Source: Callorhinus ursinus (taxonomy: Eukaryota > Chordata > Mammalia > Carnivora > Otariidae). Taken from it: a DNA stretch of 64,000 bases. Within the stretch, counting starts at the first letter, position 1; each line of letters starts with the position of its first letter. The stretch spans positions 129,276,486 to 129,340,485 of the forward strand of contig NW_020312785.1 in NCBI RefSeq assembly GCF_003265705.1, read 5' to 3'. This document shows positions 20,001 through 29,331 of the stretch, piece by piece. Both the position numbers and the translations under genes were made by a program. The notes under the pieces are model-generated. The model was not told where the DNA came from and did not search any database. It saw only the letters and a list, made by a program, of their open reading frames with translations.

Positions 20001-21970
20001 AATTTTGGTTTGTTATGTTGACTGCTAAGTCCCTAGCACCTATCACATATGTAGCCATATACATTCAGTAAGTATTTTGGTAAGGGAATTAATAAATGGC
20101 AAGGATGTTGAGGAAAACAATTACTTGAATATTAAAAGCAAGGGAGACTCTTGGAAATATTATTGAAGGCTTATTGAAATAGTTTTATATGGCCCTTATG
20201 ATTGTATGACCACAGTCAAATGTTAAGAGGTCTTTTGTCCATGTAACAATTTTGTCTGAAAGCATATGACCCCCCCAAACCAATAGTCAACATTCAAATT
20301 GTGTTTTTCTGTAATAATTAGCACATAGTTGAATAATAATCCACATTTTATTAAATGTAAGATAAACCTGTTTTTATCATTTTTTTTTCTGCATTTAGAA
20401 TTAAACTTTTCCCTTTACTATGAAATTTTAGTGTTTGCATTGCAAGTGGCCTTTTTAGCTACCAGTTACAATGCAGAGCCTAAATATCCTTGTGAATAAT
20501 GAATAAAAAGGGAGTAAATGGCCAGAGATTTTTGCTTCCTTCACGGTATCTTTCTTATTAATTACAGCTCCCTATACTGGGAGCCATTGAGTATTTCTTG
20601 TGCTCTACTGCCTCCTGTTGTAAAGGGAAGAAATAGCCCTTGGTGGTTGAAAAAAAAAAAAAAAAGTCCATGGGCAAACAGCATTAATTTTAAGATACTT
20701 TCCTTTAATGCTGGCTTATACTACATTACTAGTTTATTAACACTTTGTATGACAAGCTTAATAAATACAGTATGTTAAATGGAAGTGAATGCAGGTTAAT
20801 ATAACTAGGTAATAAAGTTGCATAGTATATTAGTTATCTATTAATGCATAACAAATTACCTTAAAACTTACTGGCTTAAAAACGCGAACATTTATTATCT
20901 CACAGTTTCTTAGGATAGGAATATGGGTATGACTTAGATGGGTGCCTCTGGCTCAAGGTTTCTTGGGAGATTGTAGTCAAACTGTGAGCAGGGCTGTGGT
21001 CGACTATGAAGGCTCAGCTAAGGAAGGATCTGCTTCTAGGCTTATTCATGTGGTTGTGGCAGGAGTTATTTCCTTGCAAGATGTTGGACTGAGTGCCTCA
21101 GTTCTTTGCTGGCTGTTGGCTTGAGACCACCATCATTTCCTTAGCATATGGGCCACCTCATAGGCAGCTCGCATCATGGCACCTGGCATCTGGCTTTTCT
21201 CAGAGGAAGTGCACAGAGTGTGCTGGATATGGAAGCCATTTTTTTTTGTAATCTAATATTTTATTCATCAGTAGTGAGCCAGTAAGTCTAGCCCACTCAA
21301 GGGAAAAGGGATACACAAGGGTGTGGATACCAGGATGAGGTCGCCATTTTAGAGATTGCCTGCCATACATGGTAACATACAAAAACATACAAAAATGTGG
21401 ATGTATTCCATATGAAGAAAAAATATATTTGTAAATTTCATTTTATTTTGTCAGGAGCAGTTGAAATTAGCAGATGGTATCTAATTTTAAAAATCAGAAC
21501 CTCTAGTTTTGCAAACAAAATACTAAACTAAAGAATTTTGATTTATCAAGTGTACTGTGTGATATCTCTTTATAATATAACAGATACAGAAATTTGCCAT
21601 TGGGATTTAAAAAATGTTGTCAACTATCTTTTGCCTTTATTCCAATGTATAAAACCTTGTTTTGGATTCATTGATGAGCAAAAATTATATTTATATTTCA
21701 TATTTTCTCTTTATATTTAATGTTAATAACATGTCCTCTTGTTCATGTCTGTCTATTCTTTACTCTCTATTAGATCGATCTGGAATAGAAAACGTCAACT
21801 CTGTGGAGGCTTTGCAGGAAACTCTCATCCGTGCACTAAGGACCTTAATAATGAAAAACCATCCAAACGAGGCCTCTATTTTTACAAAACTTCTTCTAAA
21901 GTTGCCAGATCTTCGATCTTTAAACAACATGCACTCTGAGGAGCTCTTGGCCTTTAAAGTTCACCCCTAA
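4795..21970 (+). CDS. NR1D2: NR1D2, nuclear receptor Rev-erb beta (exons 2-8, exon 1 outside)
   Basis: The gene encodes a nuclear, heme-binding orphan receptor that binds A/T-rich AGGTCA half-sites and represses clock and metabolic genes through NCoR/HDAC3; it lacks helix 12 and so does not activate (known for the family). The join of seven exons gives 1715 coding bases: two bases of a split Gly codon, 570 codons and TAA. With the usual short first exon (five residues plus the split Gly) the protein would be about 576 residues; I recall human as 579. Order: Ser-rich N terminus (exon 2), two C4 zinc fingers (exons 3-4), basic C-terminal extension and long hinge (exon 5), ligand domain (exons 6-8). 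There are no frameshifts or internal stops. The seven exons match an eight-exon gene lacking exon 1. Confidence 0.98.
5062..5948 (+). other. NR1D2: NR1D2 intron 2
   Basis: An 887-base GT-AG intron. I see no clear mobile element. A TAGGTCA half-site lies at 5526-5532, but the bases before it are not A/T-rich, so it is a weak receptor-site candidate. Confidence 0.85.
5949..6037 (+). CDS. NR1D2: NR1D2 exon 3: first zinc finger
   Basis: Acceptor TTAG at 5945-5948; donor GTAAGC at 6038. The exon finishes the split Lys codon and encodes [17 protein letters not shown] and onward to HACEGCK. The four Cys (CxxC, 13 residues, CxxC) form the first nuclear receptor zinc finger. The P-box EGCKGFF, which reads the half-site bases, is cut exactly between Lys and Gly by the phase-0 junction to exon 4, a conserved position in the family. 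Confidence 0.98.
6038..8156 (+). other. NR1D2: NR1D2 intron 3
   Basis: A 2119-base GT-AG intron with one minus-strand CAN-SINE near its 5' end. At about 6490-6600 there is an L2-like segment ('gcatcaggcactattccagg', 'gcaaaacagacaagg'), and at 7190-7260 a MIR-like stretch. Nothing else is recognised. Confidence 0.8.
6195..6385 (-). mobile_element. CAN-SINE
   Basis: Minus-strand SINE: T-rich tail (AAAGATTTTATTTATTTATT) on the left and the head complement 'gagccacccaggtgcctc' on the right. Target duplication gaaaaatatattttt (6180-6194) and gaaaaatacattttt (6386-6400), one mismatch. Confidence 0.95.
8157..8301 (+). CDS. NR1D2: NR1D2 exon 4: second zinc finger
   Basis: Acceptor TTAG ends at 8156; donor GTATGT starts at 8302. 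It begins [15 protein letters not shown] and carries the second C4 finger: Cys, five residues, Cys, nine residues, Cys-xx-Cys (CQQC). It ends in [11 protein letters not shown] plus one base of an Ala codon (phase 1). The second finger with its D-box positions the receptor on DNA and allows dimer contact on paired sites. Confidence 0.98.
8595..8660 (+). repeat. CCCTTCC/CCTCCC pyrimidine tract
   Basis: About 65 bases of nearly pure C and T in units such as CCCTTCCCTCCCCTCCCTTCC (imperfect). It adjoins the T-rich tail of the next SINE. Mirror-like purine/pyrimidine tracts of this length can form triplex DNA. Confidence 0.8.
8661..8824 (-). mobile_element. Older CAN-SINE
   Basis: Minus-strand SINE of a diverged subfamily: 'gagagagaatcttaagcagg', 'ctcgatcccacgacccc', 'gagccaaaatcaagag' and 'cacccaggtgcccc'. 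I could not define a clean target duplication because both flanks are T-rich. Confidence 0.85.
9590..9754 (-). mobile_element. L1 3' end, strongly 5'-truncated
   Basis: About 165 bases of carnivore L1 3' UTR in antisense: T-rich tail, 'attgttatgttaatcacc', 'gatgtagtgttccatg', 'aatacccatcacc', then a C-rich block. A perfect 16-base target duplication flanks it, ggtatattggattttt at 9574-9589 and 9755-9770, so it is a recent insertion in NR1D2 intron 4. Confidence 0.93.
10478..11097 (+). CDS. NR1D2: NR1D2 exon 5: C-terminal extension and hinge
   Basis: Acceptor ATAG ends at 10477; the donor is GTATAG at 11098. The exon completes an Ala codon, then encodes [14 protein letters not shown], the basic extension that reads the A/T-rich bases before the half-site. 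About 190 residues of hinge follow, rich in Gln, Ser, Asn and His, with the [20 protein letters not shown] block. It ends GGRMHL in phase 0. Reading on into the intron gives Val (GTA) and then the stop TAG. The donor is weak (A at +5). Compared with the human protein as I recall it, three single residues seem to be missing in this hinge. Confidence 0.97.
11098..12819 (+). other. NR1D2: NR1D2 intron 5
   Basis: A 1722-base intron, GT-AG, weak donor GTATAG and acceptor GTTAG at 12815-12819. I see no young mobile element. It contains a second candidate Rev-erb site at 12265-12276. The rest is AT-rich. Confidence 0.85.
12265..12276 (-). promoter_or_regulatory. Candidate RORE/Rev-erb site in intron 5
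   Basis: The minus strand reads TTAAAAAGGTCA: A/T-rich bases followed by an AGGTCA half-site. The T that usually precedes the half-site is an A here. This is a low-specificity motif match only. Confidence 0.2.
12820..13005 (+). CDS. NR1D2: NR1D2 exon 6: start of ligand domain, heme-ligand Cys
   Basis: Begins GTT TGT CCA ATG (VCPMSKSP) in phase 0. The Cys of this Cys-Pro motif (codon 12823-12825) matches the axial thiolate heme ligand known for Rev-erb beta (Cys384 in human). It continues [15 protein letters not shown], then [14 protein letters not shown] and [12 protein letters not shown], the nuclear receptor ligand-domain signature of helices 3-5 that forms the co-repressor groove. Donor GTAGGT at 13006, phase 0. 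Confidence 0.98.
13006..14966 (+). other. NR1D2: NR1D2 intron 6
   Basis: A 1961-base intron. I recognise no young SINE or L1. The part from 13400 to 13900 has a higher GC content but no convincing exon. It ends in a run of T and the acceptor TTCCAG. Confidence 0.8.
14967..15177 (+). CDS. NR1D2: NR1D2 exon 7: ligand domain core
   Basis: Acceptor CCAG ends at 14966; donor GTAAGT starts at 15178. It encodes [17 protein letters not shown], then [14 protein letters not shown], and [19 protein letters not shown] plus one base of an Asp codon (phase 1). These are the middle helices of the ligand domain; the LSDEEMSLF segment is typical of helix 8 in NR1 receptors. Confidence 0.98.
15560..15740 (+). 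repeat. MIR
   Basis: 'tttgccactgaattttctg', 'gtctcggtttcctcatc' and the 3' phrase 'ggcacagaataggtactta' occur in the MIR order. Confidence 0.65.
15853..16300 (-). pseudogene. Processed retrocopy of an unidentified mRNA (3' part)
   Basis: The segment is a 448-base insertion flanked by a perfect 17-base duplication, caacgtatttcaattta, at 15836-15852 and 16301-16317. On the minus strand it begins in an open frame ([13 protein letters not shown] and on to a Pro/Ser-rich end), stops at TAG near 16119, runs through about 220 bases of apparent 3' UTR, has AATAAA shortly before its end and then an A-rich tail (TTTATTTATT on the plus strand). This is the form of an L1-mobilised cDNA truncated at its 5' end. 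About 60 C-terminal residues remain and I do not recognise the parent. It lies antisense to NR1D2, so it has no obvious expression. Confidence 0.85.
18600..18794 (-). mobile_element. CAN-SINE
   Basis: Minus-strand SINE. Target duplication aaggtaatataaat (18586-18599) and aaggcaatataaat (18795-18808), one mismatch. It has a small extra 'gacaacgtgacaatgtg' repeat in the middle, probably a local duplication. Confidence 0.94.
20830..21375. repeat. Old mammalian interspersed repeat, family not assigned
   Basis: It begins 'attagttatctattaatg' and 'aacaaattaccttaaaac', runs through 'tttattatctcacagtttct', and ends near 'acaagggtgtggatacc' and 'gcctgccatac'. This is a common mammalian repeat type that I know by sight, but I cannot name the family with confidence. 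It is broken by a T-run near 21240. Confidence 0.5.
21774..21970 (+). CDS. NR1D2: NR1D2 exon 8: C-terminal ligand domain and stop
   Basis: Acceptor ATTAG ends at 21773. It completes an Asp codon and encodes [30 protein letters not shown] and the closing [12 protein letters not shown] before TAA (21968-21970). The His codon at 21932-21934 is twelve codons before the stop and matches the second heme axial ligand (His568 in human). The protein ends after helix 11: no helix 12 follows, as expected for a constitutive repressor. Confidence 0.98.
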
Positions 21971-23238
21971 GGCCTTTGTTTATTTAAACATGAACTGATT
22001 CATGCTAACTGTACCTTTTGTGCTAAAATGCTTATTTATATGTGTATACCATATGTGGAGATAGAAAAGACCTTTAAGACAATACAAGATTGTAGGCTAT
22101 CTCTGTAATCATACAGTAGCTGTTTGGATTGAGGTTTCTTCAGCCATGGTTAGACATTGACCGCATTTCCCCTATAGACCAATCAGCTGTGTCGCACTTA
22201 AACTGGAGAAGTTACACTGAATTATAGTCACACTGAATGTTAGACTTTTTCATCTGCCAAAACCAAAAATCATTTTGATCTCCCTGTGGTATAAATATAG
22301 CGCACAATCACAAATATATGAGGACTTAAAAAGTAATCCTTTGTGGTAGAAATTCTGTTGTATGAGGAAGACTTGATTTCACCACAAGACCATTTGATCT
22401 GGTAATTGGAGACATTGCAAGTTAGGACATCTTCATGTCTGTATTTTGTTCGGCTGCTTGTTAAAGTGTATGATCCTGGGCAGGTTAGTTGGTTGTGGAA
22501 AATGAAAATTGATAGTGTACTTAATGCCCCACCTCACAGATACTAAAAAATGTCTATAAAGCATATTTACCTCTTGGGAGATAGGCACTATGTAAATAAG
22601 GTAAATTTTTTTGTTATTATAATTATTCATAATAATATTCTTCCCTTATTTCTAAGTATTTCTGAGAAATCATTTCACAGTTCACACCAACCTATTATTC
22701 AGGGTTCCTGCATATGTGTGGGGTATCCTCCTGGCACACACATATTCAAAATTTATGGGTACATCAAATACATAGTATGTGTACATAATATCTATGTGAA
22801 TATAGTTACATAAACACATTTCTTCACAATATTTTAAACTGTGAAGAACTTTATCATACAATAAATTTAAAACAAGTGGTGTCAAAGACTCAAATTAGGT
22901 GCATTTTACCTGTTGATGACATAACCATTGCTTTAAATGTTTAGACAGTAGATTATTGAACTTATGCTCTATTTTTATTTAAGCAGCACTTAATGTAAAA
23001 GTACAACAGGCAGTTGAGTCCAAATTTCAAAAAATACGTATTTTAGAGTTCATCTTTGGTTAAATCTTTGGTTCAAGGTACTAGTTTAAAAGTTCATTCA
23101 GATTCTTACCTTGTACTAAAATAGGTTACATTGCTGCCCCTTATATACATGCTGCAGCTTGATAAATATTTTGATTCTTTTTGGAGAACCAATCAATGTT
23201 TTAAGAAAACTGTTTAATGTGTTGGTCCTGCGTGGGGT

Positions 23239-23239
<1 letters not shown>

Positions 23240-23314
<75 letters not shown>
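23240..23314 (+). repeat. (GT)n followed by (GA)n in the 3' UTR
   Basis: About 25 GT units run without a break into about 13 GA units. It lies in the probable NR1D2 3' UTR, so it would be transcribed; length variation between individuals is likely. Confidence 0.97.
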
Positions 23315-23315
<1 letters not shown>

Positions 23316-25978
23316 TGTGTATATGTATGCATTTGTGTGCAAGTGTGTTTTGAGTCCACTCTTTTTTTTCCTAAATAACACTACAGGGATTTTGTCAAAT
23401 TAGATTTACTCTGTAATTTGAAAAATCATTTAGTGTGTGAGACCTACAGGCTTAGAAGTGGTACAGAGACATTTCATCCACATTTCTAATATTGGGCTTT
23501 ATTAAACAGAGAAGATCAGCCTGTTTATGGCAGTGAGAGAAGTAGCCAAAGTTGAGGATTTTATGTATGTTTTTCTGTTTCCCTGAAAAATAGCAATTAA
23601 TTGGAATTTTTTTGAAAAGATTGCCTTCTGTATAATTTTTGGATTATATAAAACTTTAAGAGTGGAAAGAGCCCGCTTTACTATACTCAGCCTGTTACTT
23701 TAATGACATGTGAGCAGAATGCCTTATTTTGTAATCTTGTTTAACTTGTTGCTACTGGGACTTGAATTTCTGTGGCACTTGTTAAGTAAGTCAAAAAAAT
23801 AAGTTAAATCCTCTCATTATTAAAGAGGAAAGGTGATGGTGATGTCTGTCATACAGTATAAACCATAATTGTGATTTACCGTACATAGGTAAGACTTTTA
23901 TGGGATATACGGTATAGTTTTTGTGAATTCTTTACATGATAGCATTATCTTTTTATAATTTTTTTTCTTAAGATAAATGCATAGTTTTCTTCTATGGGGG
24001 ATAGAAACGGCTTTTTGAAGTAATCCTGAAAACCTCAAAGATCATGTTTATTCTTAATTTTTGCCTTTTGCATAAGCTTCTTTATAACATGTTATCTTTA
24101 AAACAATTACTGTCTTTAGGAATGTGTAACCAGAACTACGTTAGTATTGCTTATAAAACTTTAGTTAGGTTCAATATATACATGTATACATCTATATATA
24201 GGTATGTAGGTTCGCATTTTGTCTTGTAAGATTTTATTTGAACAAATTCTTCCTGTAGGTAATGGGAAACAAAAATAATTGTTCATGGGCCACTTGTAGC
24301 ATCTCTATATTTGAAAATAGCCCAATATTAAAACTACTAAAATTAAACCAGCAGCCTATTATAAGCACATTCTTTGATTGAGTCATTGGGTATAAACTTA
24401 CTAAACGTGGAGAAGACAACCAGTTTGGAAAACTTCTGGGTCAGTGGGACACTGTTGAATAATTGATAATGTACTGTATGAATTAAGTGATGCTTTAACT
24501 CTGATTTTACATTTTAAATTAAAATATGGGCATTATGTCAGCAAACTTAAGGGCATTATGTTAGCAAGCTAAAACATTTTTTTTCTGTGCTTTTAATGTA
24601 TCTCTTCACATGATCTGAGAGAGGATTCAAGCTTTAGAAATAGCTGAGGGAAAGGGGAAACATCTTCTTGAGTTGAAGCTTTTCCTTAGGGCGATGGTTT
24701 AATTACAGATTAAAAAAAATTAGAAAGCAATTTCAGTGGATTAAGTGTATAGCTTTTGTATTTACATTTCAAGAAATTACCATTGTAACTTGATAAGAAA
24801 TGATTTATTTTATGTAAACATCATTGCAAAGCAAGGTGTAGAAGCTCAGCTAGATTTATTACTGTGCACGAGAGTAAGTACCTATCTCAATTATTCTTTT
24901 TCTTTTCCAATATAAAGTTTGCTGAATGTACAAGAAGAGTTTATCACTTAGGATATAGAATTTTTTTTAGGGGTTGGGGGGATGGGCTCTATCAGGAAAT
25001 TGCCTATAAACAAAGATTGTCTTGATTTGATTCAAAACATAAAACTTGAAGCTATTCTTGAACTAACGTGGAAAAATAAAATGGCTATTGTTTAAAAAAA
25101 TGATAGAAATATATTGTCAAGATATGAATTAAGTTTATTTTCTACAAACTGTTATTGATGAGGACATGGATATAATATCTTCATGTTTCTGAAAAGTAAT
25201 CTGTACATGGGGGGAGGGGATAATAAATATTATTTCTAACCAAGTGTGGTTTTTGGTATCGATCTCGGTGTTTTTTGTAAGACTCTAATTTAACTTACTG
25301 CTTTCCCCTGAGCATAGCAGTACATCTTAACCTAAATCTCTGATTCAGCATGGTGGAATGTATATATGCAGGGCTCTTTGGATTTTAATTTGTTCAGCGA
25401 GTCCAGCAAGGGTTGTTGAGTTTTCTGTAATGATAGCTGAATAGTGGTTTGCTGTATCTGGTAAGGCAATCATTCTTAGAAGGGGTTAGTGAGAGAAGGG
25501 GGTGCTTGATCTAGCCAAGACACAGCTTTGGCTGTGAATGGGATAGGATGCCTCAGCAAGACCACCACCTCCTTTCCCCTTTCCTAGGGGTTGTAGCCAT
25601 GCTGGCAAAGTTGAGGCAGGATAATAGATGTTAGGTGGGAGGATTGGTCTCCTTGATTGAATAAACTTGGAAATGCTGGGTTAACAAGGTTACTGAGATG
25701 TCTTTATGTAAGTCCCATTCTCTAATGAGCAAGTGTGTTTCGTGAGTTCTTTTAGGAAGGGCTTAGTGGGATGCAGTCTTTTCCAAACTTCCTCTGCCAA
25801 GTAGCGCCCCCCCTTTTTTTCTGTGTTGAGCACTTCTTGGGGCTCCTTGGAAGGTATGCTTTCAGGAGAAAAAACGTTAACCCACTTTGGATGTTGATCA
25901 GGATATTGATCATACTCTCTGGATTGTACAGATTTGTATTTTGTCCCATTTTTGCACTATACTTGCATAGCCAAGTGT

Positions 25979-25999
25979 AATAAACGAGCTCTAAATAAA
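25979..25999 (+). terminator. NR1D2: Candidate distal polyadenylation signals
   Basis: Two AATAAA hexamers 9 bases apart, followed within 10 bases by the GT-rich 'gtgtggttgatg'. This is the usual layout of a mammalian poly(A) site and is the last such pair before SINEs resume. Confidence 0.5.
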
Positions 26000-26239
26000 T
26001 GTGTGGTTGATGAAAAACAAACTAGATTAAATTCCTTTTGAATTTTTAAAGTGCTGCATGTGAGTGAATGAGTGAAGACAGCCAATTCGTGGATCTGGTT
26101 TTAGTTTCACACTTGGGCCTGTTAAAATTTGTCCCATTTGCTTTTCTTAATTCTTGGTCTTGTCTAAAGGTTTAGCAACAACTATGGCCTGTGTTCTAGT
26201 AGTCACATCAGAGTTGCTCTTCGCAATGTCAAAAGTTCT

Positions 26240-26425
26240 GGGGTGGCTGGGTGGCTCAGTTGTTAAGCATCTGCCTTTGGCTCAGGTCATGATCCTGGAG
26301 TCCTGGGATTGAGCCCCACGTTGGGCTTCCTGCTCTGCGGGGAGCCTGCTTCTCCCTCTCCCCTGCTTGTGTTTCCTCTCTCCCTGTGTCTCTCTCTGTC
26401 AAATGAACTCTTAAAAAAAAAAAAA
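26240..26425 (+). mobile_element. CAN-SINE
   Basis: Plus-strand SINE from 'ggggtggctgggtggctcag' to its A tail, with 'caggtcatgatcctggag' in the centre. No convincing target duplication is seen. Confidence 0.9.
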
Positions 26426-26847
26426 ATTGCTTTCTATGGGGCACAGTCCTAAGAATGTAAAGATGGTCTCAAAATCAGCATTTTGATATAAATTACTAAA
26501 GAGGGTGAGACCAGTGTTTCAAAGAAGACTCAAATACCTAGGATGAAAACGGTGTTTTCAAATTTTCTTTCTCTGTTTTCCTACTGGTAACCACAGAATT
26601 GAAATGATCTTCTGAAAAGTCTGTAAGTTCTGTGTTTTTTCTTTTCTACGGTTTCATTTTTCTCTGAATTCTCCTTATCCGTAACCCCAGCAGTTCCCTC
26701 CGCTCCCCCCCCATTACTTTGTTGCTTTGCTTGTAAATTTTGATCTCCCCACCCCCCCAACAGCGATCTCATTTCCTGTTCAGGTTCTGCAGTTACATGT
26801 AAGTAGGGTAGCTTCCAAAGTGGAAAGCACCTACACTTTCATTCTCT

Positions 26848-27072
26848 TTTTTTTTTTAGGATTGTATTATTCCTTTTTTTTTTATTTTAAAGATTTTATT
26901 TATCCAACAGTGAGAGACACAGCGAGAGAGGGAACACAAGCAGGGGGAAGGGGAGAGCGAGAAGCAGGCGTCCCGCGGACCAGGGAGCCTGATGCGGGGC
27001 TCGATCCTAGGACCCTGGGATCATGACCTGAGCCGAAGGCAGATGCTTACGACTGAGCCACTCACGCGCCCC
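26848..27072 (-). mobile_element. CAN-SINE with an extended tail
   Basis: Minus-strand SINE. Target duplication tttcattctct at 26837-26847 and 27073-27083. Between the duplication and the SINE body the tail is double: a T run, then 'aggattgtattattcc', then a second T run. The short piece between the two runs could be a 3' transduction from the source locus. Confidence 0.88.
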
Positions 27073-28154
27073 TTTCATTCTCTCTTGATCATCATCTTGC
27101 TCCCTACAGTTAGGCTGCTCTCTTTCTAAGCTGTTTTATCTAGCAGGACTTTGGAGGAATAAACTGATGGTTTAGTTATTCATTATACATTTATTGAACA
27201 TACATGTATGCCTCAAGAATTTTTTTTTTAATCCAAATGCAAAATGAGTTTCCTTGAAAATGCAGGGCACTGATCCAGACACTGTTGGGGTAGTTGTTTG
27301 CACATGAAACATGGCCACCAATCACAGCATCTTAAGTAGTAGTTGCCAGCAGATGCTGTTCTAGCCATGGTGTGCTGGAGCCAGCTTATAAGGTCTCTTG
27401 AGGTCTCACTGTTAAATTGCCAGGAATTTATGGAGCTGGTTGTTAGAAACAGCCATTATTAAAAATTAAATTATATAAGCTTACAATTGAATTATATTTG
27501 AGAAGATACTACTCAAAACTCACTTCCTAATTATCTTACATTTTACTGTTATTTATGCTTTTAAGGCTCAGTACCTTTATGGATATGGAGGCAATACTTT
27601 ATAATGGTGTTCCTGCACATCTCAACTCCCTAAGTGACAGCACATTGGTAGCTCAAAATTGGCTGTGGTAGGATTATTTACACTATGCAAAGCTGCAAAT
27701 GCTATGAATCAGGGCTTGATTTATTTTGTTGGTTGTCTAGATTTAAGAACGTGGAGAAAGTGTTAATAATACAAATTAAAAGTGTATCATGCCTATAGCC
27801 ATTGCAAATAGAAAATTGATGAAATAGTCCAGTATTTGAAAACCATTACCTGATTCAGCAAAGAAGTTGCTCACATCTTTGGTGAACAAATCAAGTTCAG
27901 ACATAAATTTTGTTTCATTTTTGTTGTATTAATATACTTAAAATAGCAACATTCATGTCAGAACTGTACTTGTTAGTTGTGACTTCAGCAAAAATAAAGG
28001 AATGCATTCTGTGAAAATTGGTTATACTGGATTTATAGTAAAGATATTTCTTATAAATACATAAATTGTGTGCTATATATCCTTTCAGTAAACATAAATA
28101 CATACACATTCATAAGGTATTTTTTCCCCCGGAGAGGTAAATGTTTACCAGCAT

Positions 28155-28260
28155 GCCACTATTAACCCCAAGAAATAATTCTGTTTTCTAGATAAAGGAA
28201 ACCAAGGCTCAGAGAGTGTAAGTAATTGGCTCAAGGTCAGACAGCTACTGAACAGAGAGA
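28155..28260. repeat. MIR-like relic
   Basis: 'aaggaaaccaaggctcagag' and 'ggctcaaggtcagacagct' match the MIR core. Confidence 0.5.
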
Positions 28261-28911
28261 GTTGGACTATAAACCCCAGATGTTTGGGCCAAGAGTTTAC
28301 TCTCAACTTCCGCATAATAGAGGAGCACTGGGCTTGGGGTCTCCTTGGCAGAGTGGTTTTAGTAAGTCTACTTTGATCTATACATGTGTAGAGCTCATGT
28401 TTATGGGATTGTTTGGAGATAGGTAAGAGGAAGCTCTTTAGTCAGGATTCAATACCCTAATACGAGTTTAATGTTACCCTCCAACCCTTAACTTTTTCTC
28501 TTATCTGTAAGAAGTATAAACTACTTAGAGTGATTGCAAGACTAAATGAGAGGTATTTAAAAACTCAGCGGTGATGTCCTCTACAGACATGAGGTAATTG
28601 TCTTTCCTTAGGAAATGACATAAAGAAGAGAAAGAGTTTCCTAGGGGCTAGGGGAAGTGAGCGCAGGGCCCTGGAGAGGCTCTCCCTGGGTCAGTCTGTA
28701 TGGCTTGGTCTCTCACAGGCATGTTGCGGTTGAAGTGAGGAGGCAGTTCCCGATTTAGGCCTTTCTCAACGGGGTACTGCTCGGACCGTTGACTGTGATG
28801 ACCGCAACCTTCAAATACTACTGATTTCCAGTAACTTCCTCAGGAGAAGCTAACCAAGTGACAAAAGATGACCAAGTCCGTATCCCCTTTCCAAGCCCTC
28901 ATTCAAGAATA

Positions 28912-29331
28912 CAGTACACCCCCTGACCTGCAGTTGGGTTTTCTGCAGTTCCAATAACCCGCTCTCAGCCCCGACCGCGACCGGAAGTAAGAGCCCAACG
29001 CTGCGTCATAGCGTGGCGACGTTCGCCTCTCGTCATCTCCTCACGTAGGCATTTTCTATCTGCTATCATCATGAGGAGAGGGGTGAGTACAGTGCCCTAA
29101 GATATTTTGAGACAGCACATTCATATAACTTTTATTACAGTATATTGTTATATTCTTTTAAAATTACTTTTAATCTCTTATTGCGCCTAATTTATAAATT
29201 AAGCTTCATCATAGGTCTGTATGTTTAGCATAGCATAGTCATGCTATATCTAGGGTTCGATAGTTCCGTGGTTCAGGCATCCACTAGGGGTCTTGGAAGT
29301 TATACCCCTGCAGCCAGGAGGATGCCACTAT
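28912..29331. mobile_element. Tigger-like DNA transposon (non-autonomous) with CpG-rich centre
   Basis: The left end 'cagtacaccccctgacctgc' follows a TA and the right end near 'ggatgccacta' precedes a TA. Internal phrases such as 'atattttgaga', 'acagtatattgttat' and 'tcttggaagttataccc' fit a pogo/Tigger-family element known to me. The middle (28960-29050) has about a dozen CpGs in 90 bases, plus CCAAT (28951-28955), ACCGGAAGT (28980-28988) and TGCGTCA (29002-29008). The segment ATGAGGAGAGG with GTGAGT at 29071-29088 resembles a first exon and donor, but this phrase is itself part of the transposon. Inverted ends are diverged. Confidence 0.65.

Larger units (their letters stand above)
15178..21773 (+). 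other. NR1D2: NR1D2 intron 7 (largest in window)
   Basis: A 6596-base GT-AG intron. It holds a MIR relic, a processed retrocopy, a CAN-SINE and an old interspersed repeat near its 3' end. The parts 16320-18580 and 18810-20820 show only diverged MIR/L2-like phrases and unique AT-rich sequence. The acceptor is ATTAG at 21769-21773. Confidence 0.85.
21971..25999 (+). other. NR1D2: NR1D2 3' UTR (probable extent)
   Basis: About 4 kb of AT-rich sequence without any SINE or L1, in contrast to both flanks, as expected for a long conserved 3' UTR. AATAAA signals lie at 22860-22865, 25075-25080, 25222-25227, 25979-25984 and 25994-25999, so several ends are possible. A Pumilio-type TGTAAATA lies at 22591-22598, many ATTTA pentamers are present, and a TTTGCAC (miR-19 seed match) is at 25951-25957. 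The true 3' end is not shown by sequence alone. Confidence 0.65.
26000..28911. other. Intergenic, no gene seen
   Basis: Unique AT-rich DNA with two CAN-SINEs. At 27615-27720 there is a diverged hAT-like piece ('agctcaaaattggctgtgg', 'caaatgctatgaatcagg') and at 28155-28260 a MIR-like segment ('aaaccaaggctcagagag'). No exon with coding character was found. Confidence 0.7.

Noticed and set aside
26240..26425. tRNA gene in the SINE head
   Set aside because: The heads are tRNA-derived but diverged, and they are part of CAN-SINEs with tails; none is a functional tRNA gene.
29071..29088. ATG plus GTGAGT donor after a CpG-rich block, as a new gene's first exon
   Set aside because: The phrase and its surroundings fit a Tigger-type transposon consensus, and no second exon is visible. 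It is kept only as a regulatory candidate.
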